NCBI GenBank assembly: GCA_027017505.1
Contig: JALUQR010000071.1
Span: 1 to 14,384 of the forward strand
From: a bacterium
GTDB lineage: Bacteria; Desulfobacterota; GWC2-55-46; DRQE01
Direction of reading: 5' to 3'
Length of the DNA: 14,384 nucleotides
Shown: positions 1 through 7,736 of the stretch, in pieces
Position numbering within the stretch: the first letter of the stretch is position 1
Layout of the letters: each line of letters opens with the position of its first letter
Made by a program: the position numbers and the translations under genes
The notes under the pieces: model-generated
The model's database searches: none
Seen by the model: the letters and a program-made list of their open reading frames with translations, nothing else
What the model was told of the DNA's origin: nothing

Positions 1-489
1 CTCGCTTACGGTGCACACAATCCTTCTTGCAATAAGACCTGCTATCTGACATACCGCAAAGAGCCTGCCACCCTCTGCCTCCACAACAAGGGCGTTGTGC
101 TCGTTCTGTTCTGATGCCTTGTCCAGATTTGCAGATACAAACCTGCCAGGCCTGTATATAACTCTCTTTACCCTTCCTGTTGCAGGTGCCCTGTTCACAT
201 GCACATCAAAAAGACTCATGAATATGCTTATAAGCCTGGCCCTGCCCATGGTGAACCTTCTGTCCTCCACCTCTTCCACCCTTATGACCCTTCCATCTGC
301 AGGGCTCACCACACTCTCTGTGTCAGCGGGCACCCTTCTTTCAGGGTCTCTGAAAAACCACACAACAAACAGTGCCACTGCAAGCAACACCCAGAACAGC
401 GACCACGCACCCAGCCCCATGGCAACAAGAGAAGGCAGAAAAGACAGGGCTATGACACCGTAACCATCCTTTGCAATGGGCACACGCAT
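1..489 (-). CDS. psd: Phosphatidylserine decarboxylase, N-terminal part (runs off the left edge)
   Basis: Psd converts phosphatidylserine to phosphatidylethanolamine at the inner membrane, using a pyruvoyl group made by self-cleavage. The 163 visible residues start MRVPIAKDGYGV, which is typical of the short bacterial form. A hydrophobic stretch follows at about residues 12-45, then the family motif FFRDPERRVP (46-55), SPADG (62-66) with the likely catalytic Asp65, and FDVHVNRAP (94-102) with the likely catalytic His97. The self-cleavage serine near the C-terminus lies outside the window, so activity cannot be judged. The ATG is 10 nt beyond the ilvC stop and has no clear Shine-Dalgarno (SD) sequence, so coupling to ilvC translation is likely. 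Of its 18 Arg codons here, 17 are AGA/AGG. A pssA gene often follows psd, but that would be outside the window. Confidence 0.93.
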   Translation of the reverse strand, partial: MRVPIAKDGYGVIALSFLPSLVAMGLGAWSLFWVLLAVALFVVWFFRDPERRVPADTESVVSPADGRVIRVEEVEDRRFTMGRARLISIFMSLFDVHVNRAPATGRVKRVIYRPGRFVSANLDKASEQNEHNALVVEAEGGRLFAVCQIAGLIARRIVCTVSE

Positions 490-499
490 GGCAGAGGTG

Positions 500-1513
500 T
501 CAGTCTCTTTCTTCCACTATCTTTTCTTTCTTCATCCAGGGCATCATCTGCCTGAGCCTTCTGCCGACCTCCTCTATGGGATGGTTCTCACCCTTTCTTG
601 TAAGTGCCTTGAAGACAGGTCTGCCTGCCCTATTTTCGAGTATCCATTCACGGGCAAAAGTGCCGTCCTGTATCTCCTTGAGGATTCTGCGCATCTCCTT
701 TCTGGTCTCCTCTGTTATGACCCTGGGCCCTCTTGTGAGGTCTCCATACTGGGCGGTATTGCTTATGGAATAACGCATATTCGATATACCACCCTCGTAT
801 ATGAGGTCCACGATGAGCTTCATCTCATGTAGACACTCAAAATATGCCATCTCAGGCGGATAGCCCGCTTCAACCAGTGTCTCATAGCCTGCCATGATAA
901 GTGCGGTAACCCCTCCACAGAGGACCGCCTGTTCGCCAAAAAGGTCTGTCTCGGTTTCATCCTTGAATGTGGTCTGTATTATACCTGCCCTGCCACCCCC
1001 TATGGCAGACGCATAGGCAAGGGCAACATCAAGGGTATCGCCTGATGGATCCTGCCAGACTGCAACAAGCGTGGGCACACCCCTTCCCTCAAGATACTCA
1101 TGCCTTACAAGATGCCCTGGCCCCTTGGGGGCAACCATGAACACATTAACATCCCCTGGTGGCTCTATCTGACCGAAGTGTATGTTAAAACCATGCGCAA
1201 AGGCAAGATACGAGCCCTTTTTAAGATGGGGCTCTATTTCTGTTCTGTAAAGGTCTGCCTGGGTCTCATCAGGGGTGAGTATCATGACCACATCCGCACC
1301 ACTTACAGCTTCTCCCACCTCTTTTACAGGAATGCCTGCTTTTTCAGCCCTTTTCCACGACGCCCCACCCTTCCTTAAACCCACAACCACATCCACCCCG
1401 CTGTCCCTTAAGTTCTGGGCATGGGCATGACCCTGACTGCCGAAGCCAACAACGCACACCTTTTTTGTCTTTATCTTTTCAGGGTTTGCGTCCTTATCGT
1501 AATATATTTTCAT
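500..1513 (-). CDS. ilvC: Ketol-acid reductoisomerase, class I (short form)
   Basis: IlvC catalyses the Mg-dependent alkyl shift and NAD(P)H reduction of acetolactate or acetohydroxybutyrate, the second common step of valine/leucine/isoleucine synthesis. The protein is 337 aa, as expected for class I. Visible features are the Rossmann motif GFGSQGHAHAQNLRDSG (23-39), AFAHGF with catalytic His107, the metal ligands Asp190 and Glu194 in DETETDLFGEQ, Glu226 and Glu230 in ECLHEMK, and Ser251 in ISNTAQYG. The cofactor-selecting loop GLRKGGASW (45-53) keeps Arg/Lys and Ser and has no acidic residue, which suggests NADPH, although Gly50 replaces a commonly seen Ser. The start has a strong SD (GGAGGT, + strand 1522-1527) 8 nt upstream and lies 21 nt after ilvN. 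Confidence 0.98.
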   Translation of the reverse strand: MKIYYDKDANPEKIKTKKVCVVGFGSQGHAHAQNLRDSGVDVVVGLRKGGASWKRAEKAGIPVKEVGEAVSGADVVMILTPDETQADLYRTEIEPHLKKGSYLAFAHGFNIHFGQIEPPGDVNVFMVAPKGPGHLVRHEYLEGRGVPTLVAVWQDPSGDTLDVALAYASAIGGGRAGIIQTTFKDETETDLFGEQAVLCGGVTALIMAGYETLVEAGYPPEMAYFECLHEMKLIVDLIYEGGISNMRYSISNTAQYGDLTRGPRVITEETRKEMRRILKEIQDGTFAREWILENRAGRPVFKALTRKGENHPIEEVGRRLRQMMPWMKKEKIVEERD

Positions 1514-1534
1514 AGGTTTTTACCTCCACAAGTG

Positions 1535-2020
1535 TTATTTTGTCTTTGGCGAGCGTGCCATGGCGATTCTTCCTGTTCGTGCAAACTCCTTTATGCCGAA
1601 GGGTCTCAGAAGTTCTATTATGGCCGTTATCTTCTCCTCGTCTCCTGTGACCTCTATTGTGTAGTGGCGCGGGCCCACATCCACAACCTTTGCCCTGAAT
1701 ATGTCCACAATGCTGAGTATCTCTGCCCTGTTTTCAGGGCTGGTGTTGACTTTTATAAGTGCGAGTTCTCTTTCCACATAGTCCTCGCCTGTAAGGTCAT
1801 GCACCTTTATGACATTTATGAGTTTGTTCAGCTGTTTGGTTATCTGCTCTATTATGCGGTCATCCCCGCTTGTAACTATGGTCATGCGTGATATTCTGGG
1901 GTCAGTGGTCTCTGCAACACAGAGGCTTTCTATGTTAAACCCCCTGCCAGAGAAGAGCCCTGCAATGCGGGCAAGTACACCGAACTCGTTTGTTACAAGC
2001 ACTGATATGGTGTGTCTCAC
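1535..2020 (-). CDS. ilvN: Acetolactate synthase small (regulatory) subunit
   Basis: This 161-aa regulatory subunit of acetohydroxyacid synthase activates the catalytic subunit and carries valine feedback inhibition; IlvH is the E. coli equivalent. It has an N-terminal ACT domain (about 3-75) and the usual C-terminal small-subunit domain (about 80-157). Asn11, Gly14 and Asn29, positions where changes in the E. coli homologue relieve valine inhibition, are all present, so the enzyme is probably valine-sensitive (inference). The start codon is GTG, supported by a good SD five bases upstream. Only 17 nt separate it from the ilvB stop, consistent with one transcript and stoichiometric expression of the two subunits. 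Confidence 0.97.
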   Translation of the reverse strand: MRHTISVLVTNEFGVLARIAGLFSGRGFNIESLCVAETTDPRISRMTIVTSGDDRIIEQITKQLNKLINVIKVHDLTGEDYVERELALIKVNTSPENRAEILSIVDIFRAKVVDVGPRHYTIEVTGDEEKITAIIELLRPFGIKEFARTGRIAMARSPKTK

Positions 2021-2025
2021 CCTGA

Positions 2026-2034
2026 ACCTCCTTT
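2026..2034 (-). promoter_or_regulatory. Ribosome binding site fixing the GTG start of ilvN
   Basis: On the minus strand this reads AAAGGAGGT and ends 5 nt before GTG at 2020-2018. Translation from that GTG gives MRHTISVLVTNEFG, the canonical family N-terminus. The site supports a non-ATG start rather than a later internal ATG. Confidence 0.8.
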
Positions 2035-2037
2035 TAT

Positions 2038-3741
2038 TTAGAGAAGAACCATCTTGTTGAGTGGCTCACCTGCTGGCACCATTGGATAGACATCCTCTTT
2101 CGGGTCCACGATAAAGTCCATGAGCACGGGTCTGTCCTTAACCTTAAGGGCCTCCTTTATGACAATGTCCACCTCGTCAACCTTCTCTGCCCTGAGCCCC
2201 ACTCCTCCATAGGCCTCTGCGAGTTTCACAAAATCAGGCAGTTTACCGAGACAGCTGTATGAATACCTTCTGTTAAAGAACAGTTCCTGCCACTGTCTGA
2301 CCATACCGAGAAAACGGTTGTTAAGTATTGCCACCTTCACGGGCAGTTTGTACTGCACAGCGGTTGCCATCTCCTGTATGTTCATCTGTATTGAGCCATC
2401 TCCTGCAATGTCTATGACCAGTTTACCGGGGTTTGCCACCTGTGCACCTATTGCTGCGGGAAACCCGTATCCCATGGTGCCCAGCCCTCCTGATGTGAGA
2501 AGTGTTCTGGGCTTGTTGAACCTGAAGAACTGGGCTGTCCACATCTGGTTCTGGCCCACCTCGGTGGTTATTATGGCATCTCCACCTGTAAGCGCATAGA
2601 GCCGTTCCACCACATACTGTGGCTTTATGCGCCCACCCCTGGGCTGTTCCACTGTAAGGGGATGGGTCTTCATCCATTCCCTTATCTGTTTGTGCCAGCC
2701 CTTGAGCTTTCTCCTGTATTCTGAAAGCCTTGTGCCAGAGGGCAGGCAATCGAGCATGTCCTTCAGCACGCTTTTAACATCACCCACTATGGGTATATCC
2801 ACCACCACATTTTTGCTTATGGATGTGGGGTCTATGTCTATGTGGATTATCTTTGCAAATGGTGCGAATTCATCAATCTTTCCTGTAACCCTGTCGTCAA
2901 ACCTTGAGCCTATGGCTATAAGGCAATCTGTGTTTGTAACCGCCATGTTTGCTGTGTATGTGCCGTGCATGCCGAGCATGCCCATAAACAGGGGGTCATC
3001 GCCTGGAAAGCCACCAAGGCCCATAAGGGTTGTGGTAACGGGTATGTTCAGTTTTTTTGCAAAGCTTTTAAGCTCTGCAGATGCATTGGCACTTATCACC
3101 CCGCCACCCGCATATATGACAGGCCTTTCAGAGCCGAGTATCAGGCTTACAGCCCTCTTTATCTGCATCTTGTGTCCCCTGTAGGTGGGCTGGTAGCCAG
3201 GCAGGTCCACCTTATCGGGCCTTATGTACTCTGTCTTTGCGGTCAGCACATCCTTTGGAAGGTCCACAAGCACTGGCCCTGGTCTGCCTGTTCTGGCAAT
3301 GTAGAAGGCCTCCTTTATGATTCTTGCAAGGTCTTTTATGTCCTTGACAAGGTAGTTGTGTTTGGTGCATGGCCGTGTGATGCCCACGATGTCTGCCTCC
3401 TGGAAGGCATCGTTTCCTATAAGGGCTGTGGGCACCTGTCCTGTAAAGACCACCACTGGAACAGAATCCATGTATGCGGTTGCAATACCAGTAACGGTGT
3501 TCGTTGCGCCTGGCCCGCTGGTAACGAGCACCACACCTGGTCTGCCAGTGCTACGGGCATAGCCATCTGCCATGTGGACTGCACCCTGCTCATGACGCAC
3601 CAGTATGTGCCTGAGTGGACCCTTAAATTTAAAGAGCACATCGTATATGGGCAGTACCGCCCCACCTGGATAGCCGAATATGGTATCCACCCCTTCGTCT
3701 ATGAGACTCTGTATGAATATCTCTGCACCTGTCTTTTCCAT
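2038..3741 (-). CDS. ilvB: Acetolactate synthase large (catalytic) subunit
   Basis: IlvB is the ThDP- and FAD-dependent acetohydroxyacid synthase that condenses two pyruvates, or pyruvate with 2-oxobutyrate, in the first common step of branched-chain amino acid synthesis. At 567 aa it is full length. Visible features are the catalytic Glu51 in VRHEQGA, the N-terminal Pyr domain (about 1-165), the central FAD-type domain with GSRFDDRVTGK (278-288), and the C-terminal PP domain with the ThDP/Mg motif AGDGS...N (446-475). The C-terminus EPLNKMVLL is typical of biosynthetic enzymes. Together with the adjacent small subunit, this argues against a catabolic AlsS-type enzyme. An SD (GAGGT) lies 6 nt before the ATG, and the gene begins only 3 nt after ilvD ends. 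Confidence 0.98.
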   Translation of the reverse strand: MEKTGAEIFIQSLIDEGVDTIFGYPGGAVLPIYDVLFKFKGPLRHILVRHEQGAVHMADGYARSTGRPGVVLVTSGPGATNTVTGIATAYMDSVPVVVFTGQVPTALIGNDAFQEADIVGITRPCTKHNYLVKDIKDLARIIKEAFYIARTGRPGPVLVDLPKDVLTAKTEYIRPDKVDLPGYQPTYRGHKMQIKRAVSLILGSERPVIYAGGGVISANASAELKSFAKKLNIPVTTTLMGLGGFPGDDPLFMGMLGMHGTYTANMAVTNTDCLIAIGSRFDDRVTGKIDEFAPFAKIIHIDIDPTSISKNVVVDIPIVGDVKSVLKDMLDCLPSGTRLSEYRRKLKGWHKQIREWMKTHPLTVEQPRGGRIKPQYVVERLYALTGGDAIITTEVGQNQMWTAQFFRFNKPRTLLTSGGLGTMGYGFPAAIGAQVANPGKLVIDIAGDGSIQMNIQEMATAVQYKLPVKVAILNNRFLGMVRQWQELFFNRRYSYSCLGKLPDFVKLAEAYGGVGLRAEKVDEVDIVIKEALKVKDRPVLMDFIVDPKEDVYPMVPAGEPLNKMVLL

Positions 3742-3744
3742 ATG

Positions 3745-5397
3745 CTACCTCAAAACAGCACCTGTGTTTGCAGATGTTACAAGTCTTGCGTACCTTGAAA
3801 GCCAGCCCTTCTTTATCTTCGCGGAAGGGGGTCTCCACACACTGCGTCTTCTTTTAAGCTCCCTTTCTTCCACCTTGAGTTCTATCCTTCTGCGGGGTAT
3901 GTCTATCTCTATTCTGTCTCCATCTTTCACGAGGGCTATTGGGCCACCCTCCATTGCCTCTGGAGAGATGTGTCCCACGCAGGGCCCCCTTGTGCCACCC
4001 GAGAACCTGCCATCTGTTATGAGGGCCACATCCTCTGAAAGTCCCATGCCCACTATAGTTGCGGTGGGTGCGAGCATCTCTCGCATGCCAGGCCCACCCT
4101 TTGGACCCTCGTATCTTATAACTATAACATCACCCTTTTTGACCTTTCCACCGGTAATGGAGCGCATGGCAGACTCCTCTGAGTCAAACACCCTGGCACT
4201 GCCCTCAAAACGCATCATACGCTGGCTCACACCTGATTGTTTCACCACACATCCCAGGGGTGCGATGTTACCCCTGAGCACGGCTATGCCACCCTCGGTG
4301 TGGTATGGCCTGTCTGGGGGTCTTATGACCTCATCGTCTATGTAGTCCACCTCCTCCACAAGCCTTTTGATACTCTTACCACTTACCGTGGGATTGTTCT
4401 TTATCCTGTCGCCAAGTCTTTTCATGACAGCCATTACTCCCCCTGCCCAGTGGAGGTCCTCCATGTAGTGCTCGCCCACGGGCTCTATGGACGCTATGTG
4501 GGGGGTGGTACGGCTCAATCTGTCGAAGGTCTCAAGTGGCAGTCTCACGCCTGCCTCGTTTGCTATGGCAAGCAGATGCAGAACCGTGTTGGTGGAGCCT
4601 CCCAGGGCAAGGTCCACTGTTATGGCGTTCTCGAACGCCCTTTTTGTCATAATCCTTCTCGGTGTTATGTTCCTTCTTACAAGCTCCACTATTTGTCTGC
4701 CACTTTCGAAGGCTATCCTTCGTTTTTCACTCGTTACAGCAGGTGCTGTGCCACAGCCTGGCAGACTCATGCCCATGGCCTCTGTAAGGGAGTTCATGGT
4801 GTTTGCGGTGTAAAGCCCCTGACAACTGCCCACACCAGGGCAGGCCTCAAGCTCGCATGCATTGAGTTCTTCTTTTGTTATCTCTCCCTTTCTGAACCTT
4901 CCCATGGCCTCAAAGGTGTTTCTTATAAACGAGAGCCTTCTGCCATGATACCTGCCAGTAAGCATGGGGCCTGCGGTGACCACTATGGTGGGTATATCGA
5001 GCCTTGCGGCTGCCATGAGCATGCCAGGGGTTATCTTATCGCAGTTTGTAAGAAGCACCAGACCATCAAGGGCATGTGCCAGTGCCACGCTCTCTACAAT
5101 GTCTGCGATGAGCTCCCTTGAGGGCAGTGAGTAATGCATGCCCACATGCCCCATGGCTATGCCGTCACATATGCCTGGCAGTCCGAAGACAAAGGGATAC
5201 CCTCCTGCCGCATGTATGCCCTTTTCTATGAATCGTTCAAGGTCACGCATCCCGATGTGTCCGGGAATAAGGTCTGTAAAGCTTGATGCAACCCCTATGA
5301 AGGGTTTTTTCATCTCCGAGGGGGCAATACCTGTGGCATACAGAAGTGCCCTGTGGGGGGTTCTCTCAAGCCCCCTTTTTATGCGAGTGCTCCTCAT
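3745..5397 (-). CDS. ilvD: Dihydroxy-acid dehydratase (Fe-S enzyme)
   Basis: IlvD dehydrates 2,3-dihydroxy-isovalerate or -methylvalerate to the 2-oxo acids, the third common step of branched-chain amino acid synthesis. The protein is 550 aa. Conserved parts are IPGHIGM (44-50), TNCDKITPGM (117-126) with Fe-S ligand Cys119 and Lys121, ELEACPGVGSCQG (182-194) with Cys186 and Cys192, and GRFSGGTRGPCVGH near the C-terminus. The position that is Cys in PCN-type [2Fe-2S] dehydratases is Gly46 here, as in the oxygen-sensitive E. coli type, which suggests a [4Fe-4S] cluster and an anaerobic lifestyle (inference). The SD (GAGGT) overlaps the upstream gene's stop but is 12-13 nt from the ATG, longer than ideal. 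Confidence 0.97.
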   Translation of the reverse strand: MRSTRIKRGLERTPHRALLYATGIAPSEMKKPFIGVASSFTDLIPGHIGMRDLERFIEKGIHAAGGYPFVFGLPGICDGIAMGHVGMHYSLPSRELIADIVESVALAHALDGLVLLTNCDKITPGMLMAAARLDIPTIVVTAGPMLTGRYHGRRLSFIRNTFEAMGRFRKGEITKEELNACELEACPGVGSCQGLYTANTMNSLTEAMGMSLPGCGTAPAVTSEKRRIAFESGRQIVELVRRNITPRRIMTKRAFENAITVDLALGGSTNTVLHLLAIANEAGVRLPLETFDRLSRTTPHIASIEPVGEHYMEDLHWAGGVMAVMKRLGDRIKNNPTVSGKSIKRLVEEVDYIDDEVIRPPDRPYHTEGGIAVLRGNIAPLGCVVKQSGVSQRMMRFEGSARVFDSEESAMRSITGGKVKKGDVIVIRYEGPKGGPGMREMLAPTATIVGMGLSEDVALITDGRFSGGTRGPCVGHISPEAMEGGPIALVKDGDRIEIDIPRRRIELKVEERELKRRRSVWRPPSAKIKKGWLSRYARLVTSANTGAVLR

Positions 5398-5407
5398 AGT
5401 TCTGTGG

Positions 5408-5620
5408 CTACCTCAGGTGTTTTAACATGATGCTTTCCATCTTGTCCTTCATTGCGAGTTTGAGTTTCTTAAGCCTCTTTTTTTCCACCTCCTCCTCTGG
5501 TGTAAGGTACTTCTTCTCCTCCATCTTCTCCACCATCCGCTGGTATTCACGGTGTGCATTGTAGGCCCTTCTGAACTCTGCATCCTCCCTGATGAGCCTT
5601 TCCACCAGTTTGTCACGCAT
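5408..5620 (-). CDS. Small coiled-coil protein, DUF465/YdcH-like
   Basis: This 70-aa, highly charged, all-helical protein has no signal peptide or membrane segment. The pattern of HREYQRMVEKMEEK (23-36), then an acidic/basic turn TPEEEVEKKRLKKLKLAMKD (40-59), then a short helix matches the DUF465 (YdcH) family. That family consists of short helical hairpins with a conserved basic LKK-K-LKD stretch. The biochemical role of the family is not established. It is the first gene after the ilv promoter and lies 10 nt before ilvD, so it is co-transcribed with valine/isoleucine synthesis. The SD is weak (GGGGTGA about 8 nt before the ATG). It could simply be a passenger on this promoter. Confidence 0.8.
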   Translation of the reverse strand: MRDKLVERLIREDAEFRRAYNAHREYQRMVEKMEEKKYLTPEEEVEKKRLKKLKLAMKDKMESIMLKHLR

Positions 5621-5720
5621 AATACATCACCCCTTTGGTTTAAAAAAGAAATAATACACAGCGATTTTAAAAACACCGTTTTGTTCAAGAAAAAAAGTAT
5701 GTCCCGTAGAGGATGATTAA
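5621..5720 (-). promoter_or_regulatory. ~100-nt leader of the ilv operon, no attenuator recognised
   Basis: The stretch from the predicted transcription start to the DUF465-like ATG is A/T-rich with several T runs. I see no GC-rich terminator hairpin, no T-box specifier/antiterminator consensus, and no ATG-started leader peptide. The only hairpin is a weak one, AAAAC-ggt-GTTTT on the minus strand. Regulation, if any, is therefore probably at the promoter or through IlvN feedback. Confidence 0.35.
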
Positions 5721-5727
5721 CAATTTA

Positions 5728-5756
5728 TATTAACCAATGGGTTGCCCCTTTGTCAA
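5728..5756 (-). promoter_or_regulatory. Predicted sigma-70-type promoter of the ilv operon
   Basis: On the minus strand a perfect -35 TTGACA (5756-5751) is followed after 17 nt by TTAATA (5733-5728), or after 18 nt by TAATAT (5732-5727). The -35 box overlaps the tsaB stop codon (5753-5755). The start of transcription would be near 5720. It falls in the only gap wider than 100 bp on the minus strand between tsaB and psd, which fits an independent start for the ilv genes. Confidence 0.7.
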
Positions 5757-6430
5757 CGGCTGGCACCTTCTTTTTTAAGCTCTGCATGGCTTTTTCTTAT
5801 GTAATTCGGCACCAGCCTGTGGGCACTCTCCCCTGTGCCCCTCTGCCAGGCAAGAAGCCCCACATTGTGTGCCCTCACATACCAGAATCTTTCAGGCAGT
5901 ACCGTGCCCACACTATCTGCCTCTATCACCCTTATGCCATCGCCAAGAAGTATAACCCTTTCCACACCCCTCTCTTTAAGGAACTCTTTAAACCCATCTA
6001 CTTTTACATTTCCATCCTCTGTGAGTCTTTCAAGCCTTCCACCACGGTATCTGAAAAGTGCTGTGTAGAGCTCATTCTGTTTTGCATCCACAACGGGGCA
6101 GATAATCTCTTCAGATGGGGGCACATTCATTGCAAGGGCAGAAAGGGTGGACACCCCTGCAACGGGCCTTTTAAGCGTCCAGGCAAGCCCCTTTACAGTG
6201 CTTATACCCACCCTCAGGCCTGTAAATGAGCCGGGCCCTGTGGTAACTGCAAAGAGCCCTATGTCCTGGAGTTTCACCCTCATGGACTCAAGAAACCTCT
6301 TTATGTTGCCCACAAGGTAGCGTGAGTGCAGGCCCACCTCCACGGAGAGCCACTCTCCAACAAGTGTGTCATCCTCCAGGAGGGCAACACTTTCAGAGCC
6401 AGAGGAGGTATCTATTGCGAGTATCTTCAT
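5753..6430 (-). CDS. tsaB: tRNA t6A biosynthesis protein TsaB
   Basis: TsaB is the inactive Kae1/TsaD paralogue that scaffolds TsaD and TsaE in making N6-threonylcarbamoyladenosine at position 37 of ANN-decoding tRNAs. The protein is 225 aa with an ASKHA-fold N-terminus, MKILAIDTSSGSESVAL, and the hallmark TTGPGSFTGLRVGIST (63-78). It lacks the metal-binding histidines of TsaD, as expected. The start is set at ATG 6430, four nt after the rseP stop; a longer TTG start at 6457 would add nine residues not seen in the family. No SD is obvious, so translation is probably coupled to rseP. It looks like the last gene of the rpsB operon, because the ilv promoter begins at its stop codon. Confidence 0.93.
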   Translation of the reverse strand: MKILAIDTSSGSESVALLEDDTLVGEWLSVEVGLHSRYLVGNIKRFLESMRVKLQDIGLFAVTTGPGSFTGLRVGISTVKGLAWTLKRPVAGVSTLSALAMNVPPSEEIICPVVDAKQNELYTALFRYRGGRLERLTEDGNVKVDGFKEFLKERGVERVILLGDGIRVIEADSVGTVLPERFWYVRAHNVGLLAWQRGTGESAHRLVPNYIRKSHAELKKEGASR

Positions 6431-6434
6431 TGCG

Positions 6435-7736
6435 TCAGTTTGTAAAGATGCGCACAAGGTCGTTCCATGTAACGAACACCATAAGGGCCAGAAGAAGTGC
6501 CATACCTATCTGGTTTGCGATACTCAGAAAGTGCTCACTCAGGGGTCTGCCCCGTATCCATTCTATGGCAAAGAACAACAGATAGCCACCATCGAGCACG
6601 GGTATGGGCAGAAGGTTTATTATACCCAGCTGTAGGCTCAGGAAGGCTATTATGGAGATAAGGTCCGCAAGCCCGCTTTCTGCTGCCCTGCCTGCAACCT
6701 GTGCTATCATTATGGGCCCACCGAGGGTCTTTATGGAGTAAACCCCTGTTACAAGCCCCTTTATTATCACAAACAGAAGCACCGTAAGCTCCCAGGCCTT
6801 TACAAGCCCCATCCTGATGGACTCAAAAAACCCGTAGCTCTTTGTGACAAACTCCTCAAGCCTTGTAACCCCTATAAGATATATCTGTAACTCCTCGTTG
6901 TACCTGGGCTTGAGCTTCACGCTGAACCGCCTGCCATCCCTTTCTATAAGAAGGGTTCTTTCCTCAGGGCTTTTCTTTATGGTCTTCTGCAGTTCCACCC
7001 AGTGGAAGACAGGCTTTCCATCAATTGCCACAATGAGGTCTCCTGGCCTAAGGCCTGCCCTCTCTGCTGGGAATCCAGGTGTTACCCCGCCTATGACAGG
7101 TCTCATTGGTGGATACAGCCCTGCAACCCCTATGCCCTCTCTTGATGTGGTGGGTGTTATAGAGGCTGTAAACTCCCTTCCGTTGCGCCTTACAAGAAGG
7201 GTTACACTCTTTTCAGGGCTCAGTGCTATGGACTTTGTAAGCTCCTCCCATGTGGATATGGGTTTGTGGTCAACCGCCACAATGAGGTCTCCTGGCCTAA
7301 GGCCTGCCCTCTCTGCGGGCTCACCCTCTTCCACATAGCCCACCACAGGAGGACCATCCACATAAGAAGGCACCTTTATGCCCATCATGAAGAGAACCGG
7401 AAAGAGTATGAGTGCAAGGGCTATGTTCATGAGAGGCCCGCTTGCAACTATGGATGTCCTCACCCTCAGGGGCTTGTGGGTAAAGGACTTTGGCTTCAGC
7501 TGTGAAGAGACCTCCTCATCAGGTGCCTCACCCACCATCTTTACATATCCACCAAAGGGTATGAGGGATATGCAGTAGTCTGTCTCACCCACCTTTATGC
7601 CGAAAAGCCTGGGGCCAAAACCAAGTGAGAACCTTTCAACCCCCACCCCAGAGTACTTTGCAACAAGAAAGTGTCCGAGCTCGTGTATAAAGATGAGTAT
7701 GCCCAGAACTATTATGAACGAAACTACTGTTGTCAT
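6435..7736 (-). CDS. rseP: RIP/site-2 zinc metalloprotease with two PDZ domains
   Basis: RseP cleaves transmembrane segments of anti-sigma factors and remnant signal peptides within the inner membrane. The protein is 433 aa. The zinc site HELGH (His18, Glu19, His22) lies in the first membrane helix, and the second conserved motif NLLPIPVLDGG (374-384, Asp382 as third ligand) in a later one. Further helices lie at about 103-120, 315-332 and 408-424. Two PDZ domains (about 130-200 and 212-280) both contain PAERAGLRPGDLIVA. The two-PDZ layout matches E. coli RseP. Its ATG overlaps the dxr stop as ATGA. No anti-sigma factor gene is visible in the window, so the substrate is unknown. The PDZ cores are identical at DNA level over 41 bp. 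Confidence 0.96.
   Translation of the reverse strand: MTTVVSFIIVLGILIFIHELGHFLVAKYSGVGVERFSLGFGPRLFGIKVGETDYCISLIPFGGYVKMVGEAPDEEVSSQLKPKSFTHKPLRVRTSIVASGPLMNIALALILFPVLFMMGIKVPSYVDGPPVVGYVEEGEPAERAGLRPGDLIVAVDHKPISTWEELTKSIALSPEKSVTLLVRRNGREFTASITPTTSREGIGVAGLYPPMRPVIGGVTPGFPAERAGLRPGDLIVAIDGKPVFHWVELQKTIKKSPEERTLLIERDGRRFSVKLKPRYNEELQIYLIGVTRLEEFVTKSYGFFESIRMGLVKAWELTVLLFVIIKGLVTGVYSIKTLGGPIMIAQVAGRAAESGLADLISIIAFLSLQLGIINLLPIPVLDGGYLLFFAIEWIRGRPLSEHFLSIANQIGMALLLALMVFVTWNDLVRIFTN
7027..7067 (-). repeat. 41-bp direct repeat, copy in the second PDZ domain of rseP
   Basis: These 41 bases are identical to 7276-7316, and the copies are offset by 249 bp (83 codons, in frame). They encode AERAGLRPGDLIVA of the second PDZ domain. 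Flanking PDZ sequence has diverged at both DNA and protein level. Confidence 0.95.
7276..7316 (-). repeat. 41-bp direct repeat, copy in the first PDZ domain of rseP
   Basis: This is the partner of 7027-7067 and encodes the same peptide in the first PDZ domain. Identity includes every synonymous position. Confidence 0.95.

Noticed and set aside
2965..3798. 277-aa plus-strand frame opposite ilvB
   Set aside because: Unlikely composition (many Cys, His, Trp), no homology recognised, no SD; it is the reverse of a certain gene.
4237..5121. 294-aa plus-strand frame opposite ilvD
   Set aside because: A shadow frame produced by codon bias of ilvD; no recognisable domain or ribosome binding site.
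5449..5688. 79-aa minus-strand frame (TTG start) with Val/Leu/Ile codons, as a possible ilv leader peptide
   Set aside because: It has no ATG or SD, no stop before entering the DUF465-like gene in another frame, and no attenuator hairpin follows.
5621..5752. T-box or riboswitch upstream of the ilv genes
   Set aside because: The leader is only about 100 nt, A/T-rich, without T-box antiterminator consensus or a GC-rich terminator.
6431..6457. Longer tsaB start (TTG at 6457)
   Set aside because: The added residues CASLQTDA are not part of the family; ATG 6430 gives the standard MKILAIDTS start.
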